Part shown: in pieces, positions 55,575-64,000 of the stretch
Layout of the letters: each line of letters starts with the position of its first letter
How positions within the stretch are numbered: the first letter of the stretch is position 1
Assembly (NCBI GenBank): GCA_020137815.1
Contig: CM035352.1
Location: forward strand, 3,503,885-3,567,884
Source: Hormiphora californensis
Taxonomy: Eukaryota > Ctenophora > Tentaculata > Cydippida > Pleurobrachiidae
Direction: 5' to 3'
DNA length: 64,000 nt
Notes under the pieces: model-generated
Database searches by the model: none
Told to the model about the DNA's origin: nothing
The model's input: the letters and a program-made list of their open reading frames with translations, nothing else
Made by a program: the position numbers and the translations under genes

Positions 55575-55835
55575 CTAAGTTCTTCTGTTCCTCAGTTCAG
55601 TATTTGTGATTGGAATCTTTCTCCGATTTCCTCTTAAGGCAATGAGGCATGATCTCAGGAGGGAGAATAGTAGCCTCGTCCTCAGGTGAGCCATAACTTC
55701 ACTGTACGGTTCTCCGGTTCTTGTGGAAATTTGGAGAGAAGGCACCATGTACTGACTGAGCTCAATGGTCACACGCGGTCCCAGCTGGAAGGAGTTGTTC
55801 TTCAGCCATCTGGAGAGAAGGGTGGTTAAAATTAT
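55575..55835 (-). other. Open frame continuing after the RAG1-like stop codon
   Basis: Immediately after the TGA that ends the RAG1-like frame, the same frame stays open for about 85 codons to a TAG at 55575. It contains WLKNNSFQLGPRVTIELS and EPYSEVMAHLRTRLLFSL and looks protein-like. A CTCTCCAG that could serve as acceptor sits at about 55810, but no matching donor was found. It may be a former C-terminal extension cut off by a nonsense mutation, or a separate exon. Confidence 0.3.
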
Positions 55836-57869
55836 TCAATTCAGTGCGTGGGGTCCCTGGAAGGGGTTCCCGCCCATAGCAACCGCTCTTATAAAATCAT
55901 GAGCCTGTATTAGGTTTAGGCGAGTACTTCCCATCCAACAGTTAAATTTCCGAGCATTCCGTGTTCTCTTCTGAGAAGCTTCAATTCCATCCTCTGACCA
56001 CTTATATAGCCCCTTTCCATCATTCCACTTTATCCACTCCCACGAGTGATCCAGGATCGTATGAAGAGTTGGGGTGATCCGGAACCACTTTAGCTTTGTG
56101 TTGATGTATTGGTGAATCCGTCGACACAATTTTGCATAGTTATCCACGTTAACATCCTTGGGTGATGTCATGGTTGAGATGACCAACCAAATTTGGTGCA
56201 TAACTACACGCATATGCTCTTTCACTTCTTCATTCTCCATCAGGTCGACAATCTCACTGGAGCGACTTAAAAAATCCTTGGCTGTATTCCCAATCATTCC
56301 ATCGCCAGGTCCCAAACCGATTTCTTGTAAGTTCATACGGAGGACTTTTCTAGCTTTATCCGCAAAAACCTCCTTTGCATTCTTAATCAACTCATCGTCC
56401 CATGTAGATTTGTGATCTTTCTCAGAGAGGCTGGACCGGTGACTCTCAGCCTTCGCTATGTGCTTAAACAGTGTACGGGCTGTGTTTATGACTGCATGTA
56501 AAACCACCATAACATCGCAATACCCGAGGGGAACCTTTGTGAAACCAGCCCGTTCCTTCGACGGAATTTCCGTTATAATCTGGTTTGTATTTCCGTTTTG
56601 GTGTTTCCAAGCCTCATTTATCAAGTCATCCATAGTTGTATAGGCCATTGACTGCAATTCTTTGGTATACTTCCTGTTATGTATCTCGTCCAAATCTTCG
56701 TTGCAGTAGATACAAAATGCACCACCTCTTCCTGAAACAAGCGATCGAACTTTACCATCTGTCATCGATCGTTTTATCTCGGGGATCACTCTAACACTCC
56801 TGTCATTATCCAACTCTACGGTGAATTCCTTCTGCTTTTTGGGGTACAATTTCACTAAGTGTTCCATTAACTCGTACGATTCCTTACCAATAATGAGACA
56901 CAATGGCTGCAAACTGTTCGGGCTGTTAGGTAATGGATTTTCCCACAACACTTCTCCTGTCATCTTGTCTTTAATATCAAGCACGACATATCCCATGGTC
57001 TCCAAGTGAGTCGTTGCTTCCCCGTAATCCGCCACCTCCTTGTCTCTTATCTGCGGTTGGCCACCTGCTCCATCAAAACCATCTTTTATAGTCAAAGTAA
57101 TCGAGTCAGTCGAGTCAGGAATATTGACAACCTTGGAGATCATCTTCATAAACATCTTCATAGAATCTGTGTACGTAGTATATGCTCCCCAATACTTTCC
57201 AGCCTCCTTCTCATTTCCCATCAAACCATCACCACCATTCTCACTCGCAACATCGTCTGGTAATTCAAGCAGGCGATCAAATTTAACAGGTGCAATTAAC
57301 TCCCGCTTCCTTTGGCTGATTTTATAATTAGATGGTACATTGCAGCCTACTGTTGCACCAAGAAACTTCCTCCATTCAGTGTTATTTGAATTCGATATTC
57401 CCATCTTGACAACGAATGCCAAATATGCGTCTAAGGGAATGTTTCCCGGGGCTGGCACTCCACTCCCAATCATCCCAGCTAAGTGCTGCTTCCCTTCCGG
57501 CAGGATTTTCTTCAGGAACTGTTCCAATACTTTCTCCTCTGGTACCCCTTGATTCATCAAGCGTCCCAGCTTTTCCTTATAATCATTCACCAAATCATTC
57601 ACTACACTATTTACCCTATTGGCCTTACCACCTTTGGACTTCAAATCACAGTATTTTTTACTAGGCCCCCTAAAATGATTACTGGCTGACCGTTTTCTTT
57701 TTGGTGTGGTCGCGCTAGATGATGGTGACTGAACACTACATCCTGCCATGCCTGGTGTCAAGCCGGTCTGACACTTTACAACTGAATTGTGGAATGCATT
57801 AGTTTTGTCGAAAATAGGGGTGAAAGGAGTCAGTAGAGCATGAGAGGAGTCAATAGGGGGTGGGAGCAT
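55836..57869 (-). CDS. RAG1/Transib-family recombinase-like protein
   Basis: A 677-codon open frame resembles the RAG1 catalytic core along its length. The first catalytic Asp is D266 in KDGFDGAGG (RAG1 D600 in CDGMGD). The next block, NPLPNSPNSLQPLCLIIGKES, matches the RAG1 segment before the zinc region. The second Asp is D371 (MTDGKVRSLVSG; RAG1 D708 in YDEKLVREVEG), followed by the zinc pair C386/C389 (FCIYC). H603/H608 (LHTILDH) match RAG1 H937/H942. The third acidic residue is E630 (SEDGIEASQK; RAG1 E962 in SEGNESGNK). Spacings D-D of 105 and D-E of 259 are close to 108 and 254. RAG1/Transib enzymes cut at heptamer-like ends by a nick-hairpin mechanism. A basic KRKRSASNHFRG patch precedes the core. 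No RING or RAG2/kelch partner is seen in the window. An acceptor at 57782 could join upstream exons. Confidence 0.85.
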   Translation of the reverse strand: MLPPPIDSSHALLTPFTPIFDKTNAFHNSVVKCQTGLTPGMAGCSVQSPSSSATTPKRKRSASNHFRGPSKKYCDLKSKGGKANRVNSVVNDLVNDYKEKLGRLMNQGVPEEKVLEQFLKKILPEGKQHLAGMIGSGVPAPGNIPLDAYLAFVVKMGISNSNNTEWRKFLGATVGCNVPSNYKISQRKRELIAPVKFDRLLELPDDVASENGGDGLMGNEKEAGKYWGAYTTYTDSMKMFMKMISKVVNIPDSTDSITLTIKDGFDGAGGQPQIRDKEVADYGEATTHLETMGYVVLDIKDKMTGEVLWENPLPNSPNSLQPLCLIIGKESYELMEHLVKLYPKKQKEFTVELDNDRSVRVIPEIKRSMTDGKVRSLVSGRGGAFCIYCNEDLDEIHNRKYTKELQSMAYTTMDDLINEAWKHQNGNTNQIITEIPSKERAGFTKVPLGYCDVMVVLHAVINTARTLFKHIAKAESHRSSLSEKDHKSTWDDELIKNAKEVFADKARKVLRMNLQEIGLGPGDGMIGNTAKDFLSRSSEIVDLMENEEVKEHMRVVMHQIWLVISTMTSPKDVNVDNYAKLCRRIHQYINTKLKWFRITPTLHTILDHSWEWIKWNDGKGLYKWSEDGIEASQKRTRNARKFNCWMGSTRLNLIQAHDFIRAVAMGGNPFQGPHALN

Positions 57870-58017
57870 TCAATAGACGGTGAAATGAGTCAAAGGGGTG
57901 AGGGGAGTAAGTAGAGGTGATATGAGTAAACAGGAGGGTGACTATTCAATTCGGGGGGGGGGGGGGGGCTTGAGAAGAGTCATTATGGGGGTTACATTGG
58001 AGAATCTGACCCAGCAC

Positions 58018-59124
58018 CCATGGATCAGATCACATTATAGATATCTGATCCACCACCACATGGATCAGATCACATAATAGATATCTGATCCACCACCACA
58101 TGGATCAGATCACATAATAGATATCTGATCCACCACCACATAGATCAGATCATATTATAGATATCTGATCCACCACCACATAGATCAGATCATATTATAG
58201 ATATCTGATCCACCGCCACATAGATCAGATCACATTATAGATATCTGATCCACCACCACATAGATCAGATCATATTACATTGGAGAATCTGACCCATGGA
58301 TCAGATCACATTATAGATATCTGATCCACCACCACATGGATCAGATCACATAATAGATATCTGATCCACCACCACATAGATCAGATCATATTATAGATAT
58401 CTGATCCACCACCACATGGATCAGATCACATAATAGATATCTGATCCACCACCACATAGATCAGATCATATTATAGATATCTGATCCACCACCACATGGA
58501 TCAGATCACATTTTAGGGATCTGATCCACCACCACATGGATCAGATCACATTATAGATATCTGATCCACCACCACATAGATCAGATCATATTATAGATAT
58601 CTGATCCACCGCGACATAGATCAGATCACATTATAGATATCTGATCCACCACCACATAGATCAGATCATATTATAGATATCTGATCCACCACCACATAGA
58701 TCAGATCATATTATAGATATCTGATCCACCGCCACATAGATCAGATCACATTATAGATATCTGATCCACCACCACATAGATCAGATCATATTACATTGGA
58801 GAATCTGACCCATGGATCAGATCACATTATAGATATCTGATCCACCACCACATGGATCAGATCACATAATAGATATCTGATCCACCACCACATAGATCAG
58901 ATCATATTATAGATATCTGATCCACCACCACATGGATCAGATCACATTTTAGGGATCTGATCCACCACCACATGGATCAGATCACATTATAGATATCTGA
59001 TCCACCACCACATAGATCAGATCATATTATAGATATCTGATCCACCACCACATAGATCAGATCATATTATAGATATCTGATCCACCACCACATGGATCAG
59101 ATCATATTATAGATATCTTATCCA
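58018..59124. repeat. 40-bp satellite (ATCTGATCCACCACCACATG units)
   Basis: About 27 units, each carrying the inverted pair ATCTGATCC/GGATCAGAT. A shorter junction motif, TTACATTGGAGAATCTGACC, recurs at about 57993, 58273 and 58793, showing higher-order duplication of about 280-520 bp. Confidence 0.92.
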
Positions 59125-59130
59125 CCAACC

Positions 59131-59192
59131 CATTGAGAGAGAGAGGGAGAGAGAGAGAGGGAGAGAGCTAGAGAGAGAGAGAGGGAGAGAGC

Positions 59193-59267
<75 letters not shown>

Positions 59268-59640
59268 AGCGAGTTATAGAGGGAGAGAGCTAGAGAGAGA
59301 GAAACAAAGAGAGTTAGAGAGGGAGAGAGGGAGAGAGCTAGAGAGAGAGAGGGAGAGAGAGAAAGAAAGAGAGAGACTTTTGTTGTCAAACTGACACCTT
59401 TCCCTGGCCGGGTCACGGAGAGAGAGAGAGAGAGAGAGAGAAAGAAAGAGAGAGACTTTTGTTGTCAAACTGACACCTTTCCCTGGCCGGGTCACGGAGA
59501 GAGAGAGAGAGAGAGAGAGAAAGAAGAGAGAGACTTTTGTTGTCAAACTGACACCTTTCCCCGGCCGGGTCACGGAGAGAGAGAGAGAGAGAAAGAAGAG
59601 AGACTTTTGTTGTCAAACTGACACCTTTCCCCGGCCGGGT

Positions 59641-59703
<63 letters not shown>

Positions 59704-59748
59704 AGAGAGAGAGAGAGAGATAGAGAGATAGAGAGAGAGGGAGAGAGC

Positions 59749-59783
<35 letters not shown>

Positions 59784-60138
59784 AGAGAGCTAGAGAGAGA
59801 GAGAGAGATAGAGAGGGAGAGAGCTAGAGAGAGAGAAACAAAGAGAGTTAGAGATTATTGAGTTAATTGGATAATCCACCACCACATGGATCAGATCACA
59901 GAGAAAGAAAGAGCTAGAGAGAGAGAGAGAGAGGGAGAGAGCTAGAGAGAGAGAGAGAGAGAGAGAGAAACAAAGCGAGTTATAGAGGGAGAGAGCTAGA
60001 GAGAGAGAAACAAAGAGAGTTAGAGAGGGAGAGAGCTAGAGAGAGAGAGGGAGAGAGAGAAAGAAAGAGAGAGACTTTTGTTGTCAAACTGACACCTTTC
60101 CCTGGCCGGGTCACGGAGAGAGAGAGAGAGAGAGAGAA

Positions 60139-60205
<67 letters not shown>

Positions 60206-60759
60206 AGATAGAGAGATAGAGAGAGAGGGAGAGAGCTAGAGAGAGAGAGAGAGAGAGAAACAAAGAGAGCTAGAGAGAGAGAGAGAGAGAGCTAGAGAGA
60301 GAGAGAGAGAGAGAAACAAAGAGAGCTAGAGAGAGAGAGAGAGAGATAGAGGGAGAGAGCTAGAGAGAGAGAGAGAGAGAGAAACAAAGAGAGCTAGAGA
60401 GAGAGAGAGAGAGCTAGAGAGAGAGAGAGAGAGAGAAACAAAGAGAGCTAGAGAGAGAGAGAGAGAGATAGAGGGAGAGAGCTAGAGAGAGAGAAACAAA
60501 GAGAGTTAGAGATTATTGAGATAATTGGCCTTAATTGGCGGTAATTGGATATTCCCCTAACTTGGCTTAGAAATGGAGTAGAGACAAGAATAAAGACACT
60601 AAAATGTGTAGAATCGTCACATTATAGGGGGTAGAGACCATTACTGAGTCGATATCTCCAATACTAATTGAGATAATTGAGTTAATTGGATAATCCACCA
60701 CCACATGGATCAGATCACAGAGAAAGAAAGAGCTAGAGAGAGAGAGAGAGGGAGAGAGC

Positions 60760-60794
<35 letters not shown>

Positions 60795-60959
60795 AGCGAG
60801 TTATAGAGGGAGAGAGCTAGAGAGAGAGAAACAAAGAGAGTTAGAGAGGGAGAGAGCTAGAGAGAGAGAGGGAGAGAGAGAAAGAAAGAGAGAGACTTTT
60901 GTTGTCAAACTGACACCTTTCCCTGGCCGGGTCACGGAGAGAGAGAGAGAGAGAGAGAA

Positions 60960-61030
<71 letters not shown>

Positions 61031-61049
61031 AGATAGAGAGGGAGAGAGC

Positions 61050-61110
<61 letters not shown>

Positions 61111-61426
61111 AGAGAGCTAGAGAGAGAGAGAGATAGAGAGGGAGAGAGCTAGAGAGAGAGAAACAAAGAGAGTTAGAGATTATTGAGATAATTGGCCTTA
61201 ATTGGCGGTAATTGGATATTCCCCTAACTTGGCTTAGAAATGGAGTAGAGACAAGAATAAAGACACTAAAATGTGTAGAATCGTCACATTATAGGGGGTA
61301 GAGACCATTACTGAGTCGATATCTCCAATACTAATTGAGATAATTGAGTTAATTGGATAATCCACCACCACATGGATCAGATCACAGAGAAAGAAAGAGC
61401 TAGAGAGAGAGAGAGAGGGAGAGAGC

Positions 61427-61472
<46 letters not shown>

Positions 61473-61506
61473 TTTGTTGTCAAAATGACACCTTTACCCG
61501 GGTCAC

Positions 61507-61582
<76 letters not shown>
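59131..61582. repeat. GA-rich satellite with embedded 46-bp unit and 660-bp higher-order repeat
   Basis: (GA)n tracts are interrupted by GAGAGCTAGAGAG and GAAACAAAGAGAG motifs and by a block starting ACTTTTGTTGTCAAACTGAC and ending GGCCGGGTCACGG, present about seven times. A longer block beginning TTGGCCTTAATTGGCGGTAA occurs at about 60520, 61190 and, diverged, 61710, bounded by single 40-bp satellite units. Confidence 0.9.
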
Positions 61583-61588
<6 letters not shown>

Positions 61589-62039
61589 ACCAGGAATATT
61601 TGGGGGGGGGGGGGCAAGCTAATTCCTTCACCAATAGTTAGTCTAAGAGGTCCTTATGCACCAAAAAAAGTTTTAAATCTGAAGTGGTGGGGAAGACCCC
61701 TATAATTGGCCTTCATTGGCGGTAATTGGATATTCCCCTAACTTGGCTTAGAAATGGAGTAAAGACACGAATAAGGACACTAAAATGTGTAGAATCATCA
61801 CACTATGGGGGGGTAGAGACCATTACTGAGTCGATATCTCCAATACTAATTGAGATAATTGAGTTAATTGGATAATTTGGTTGCCAAATACAAATCCTCC
61901 TAGCTAGGCCTAGAAAAGGAGTAGAAATGAAAATAGGGACACTGAACTGTGCAGTGCACAGTGTGCAGCGTCCTCGCATTAATGGGGGTAGACACCCATG
62001 AAAAGTTCCTATCTCAATTGGTTAATTGGATAATTAGAT

Positions 62040-62345
62040 ATGCGCATAGCCGTATTAGCCTATTAGATACTCAGCAGACCATATACGATACCCTAAGAGC
62101 CTCCTAAACACCCCTAGTACACTCCTAAACACCCCTCAGACCCTGCTAGATACCAATTACACTTTATTAGATGCCCCTTGAAGCTTCCTAGATAGCCCTT
62201 ACAGCTCATTGGGTAACCCTTTTACCGTCCTATACACCCCTCAGACCATGCTAGATGCATTTTAGATCTTCCTAGATACCCATAAAACTCTCCAAGATAC
62301 ACATTAAAATGTACTAGATACCCCTTAGACCCCGTTAGATACCCC
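62040..62345. repeat. Degenerate CTAGATACCCCTTA-like minisatellite
   Basis: A loose tandem of units containing TAGATACCC and CTCCTAAACACCCC; too diverged for a fixed period. Confidence 0.5.
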
Positions 62346-62424
62346 TAATAAAAGTGGTCACCTTTCCACTTTCCAGCCAACTAATTTCTTTTAGTTCTTG
62401 GCATAATAAAATAAATATGTTCAC

Positions 62425-63224
62425 CTGTAAGAAGAACCTTTCCTTCGGGGTATTTGGTAGGCTCATTCTTCTTCCTCTTCGACAACCATACCTTCAGTTC
62501 CTTAACCTAAAATGGACAGAGCATGAGATGGGAGAAAAGTGTCAGCGGGTATGTGGCGGATGGAAATGTTATTCTAGGTTTCAGTGGGGAGTATGGAGGA
62601 TAGTAGGGGGGGTGGTGGCGGCGGCGCTGGGAGGGTGCACAGTGCACAGTGCACACACCCCATTTGGCAGTGTAAATAAACTACTGAATAGTACATAATT
62701 AGGAATTTATCGTAGAAATTGTTGTCAAATAAAATACAGAGGGATCATCATCGTAGATAAACTTACATTACGGTGAATAGCACCTCTGTTCCCAGTGTCG
62801 GTTAGCCCCCAGTAATTACTCACGGCTGCACCGTCAAAAGGCTTCACGTTTCCGGACTTCTTGAGATTGACCAGGTCATCCCAGGTTACCTTATGGGAAT
62901 TGTGTGGGGTTAATGAAAGTAAAGTGTGACCCCGATGTACCGGGATGCTCGCAGAAAAGAGTTTTGCGCGGTAAATCGGGGTCCGAATGTGATAATAACA
63001 GTAATTAGATGAACAAATACAACCAGTTGAAGAAAACTATTCATGCCGATATAAACTACTCAATACATCTGTCAGGTCAACCCTTAGTTATTTGAGAGAA
63101 ATGAGATTAGGGTGAGGCCAATGACCTGAAAGCAATACATTCAAAATAGACTCACCGTTGTACCGTGGAGCATGGATGTACGTGTTCGGTGGGGGGAGGC
63201 TGGGGTAGAGTTGGTGTCTGACAT
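62425..63224 (-). CDS. Three 5' exons, possibly of the RAG1-like gene
   Basis: Exons 63224-63156 (start MSDTNSTPASPHRTRTSM), 62889-62767 (TWDDLVNLKKSGNVKPFD, then NYWGLTDTGNRGAIHRN) and 62506-62425 (KELKVWLSKRKKNEPTKY) are each bounded by good AG and GT signals and join in phases 0, 0 and 1. The ATG follows a CATTTAG acceptor with a long pyrimidine tract by 5 nt. The donor phase 1 at 62424 fits the acceptor at 57782 inside the RAG1-like frame, giving a continuous 739-codon model across a 4.6-kb satellite intron. That join is inference; the exons could instead belong to an unrelated gene whose other exons I did not find. No domain is recognised. Confidence 0.5.
62925..62988. mobile_element. 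Tigger/pogo-like MITE remnant, copy 3
   Basis: A shortened copy with GACCCCGATGTACCGGGATGC and a closing GGTAAATCGGGGTCC, in the intron between two exons of the 62.4-63.2 kb gene. Confidence 0.65.

Positions 63225-64000
<776 letters not shown>

Noticed and set aside
56500-56530. D452 of the RAG1-like protein as second catalytic Asp
   Set aside because: First considered because of a YCD motif resembling HCD in RAG1, but D371 matches RAG1 D708 by spacing to the first Asp and to the CxxC, so D371 is preferred.
58018-59124. CRISPR-like regular array
   Set aside because: Units are contiguous 40-bp satellite copies without unique spacers, in a eukaryotic genome.

Overview
This is a eukaryotic, almost certainly animal, genomic window. 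GT-AG introns are numerous, and the recognisable genes are animal types: an ephexin-like RhoGEF, a TRIM-NHL protein, a multi-repeat mannose-6-phosphate-receptor-like protein, a class I sirtuin and BUD23. The animal gene set, moderate GC and the mass of palindromic DNA elements, microsatellites and satellites suggest an early-branching invertebrate. A sponge is my best guess, but that is inference only. Many exons are short and were found by reading splice sites and codon phase by eye. Where I say phases agree, I summed the exon lengths.

Layout. 0.8-13.8 kb (minus): RhoGEF gene running off the left edge; one of its introns holds a 5.2-kb palindromic element with 8-bp target duplications. 14.6-17.2 kb (minus): a proline-rich protein and an intronless sirtuin. 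17.3-25.3 kb: mostly palindromic elements, minisatellites and hairpins, with decayed PDZ-like exons and a partly resolved minus-strand gene. 25.4-27.1 kb (plus): BUD23, six exons. 27.3-50.6 kb (plus): a CI-MPR/IGF2R-like gene with about 30 exons and about ten repeats, starting only 192 bp after the BUD23 stop. Its introns contain three antisense genes: a TRIM-NHL gene, a small type I membrane protein gene split by a 941-bp foldback element, and a 14-exon TPR/MYND-finger gene. 51.6-54.9 kb (minus): a CR1/Jockey-type non-LTR retrotransposon with one long ORF. 55.6-57.9 kb (minus): a RAG1/Transib-family recombinase ORF with the catalytic D-D-E and zinc-binding residues present. 58.0-62.3 kb: 40-bp satellite, GA arrays and higher-order repeats. 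62.4-63.2 kb (minus): three short exons that can join the RAG1-like ORF in phase. 63.7-64 kb: CT microsatellite.

Main points of interest: (1) the RAG1-like gene; (2) start codons lying 1-9 nt after a 3' splice site in at least seven genes, plus the tight BUD23/receptor spacing, suggesting spliced-leader trans-splicing or very short 5'UTR exons; (3) a 109-bp palindromic MITE inserted repeatedly at or just after 5' splice sites, twice duplicating the splice donor in its target-site duplication; (4) a foldback element in a coding exon whose precise removal restores a 385-codon frame.
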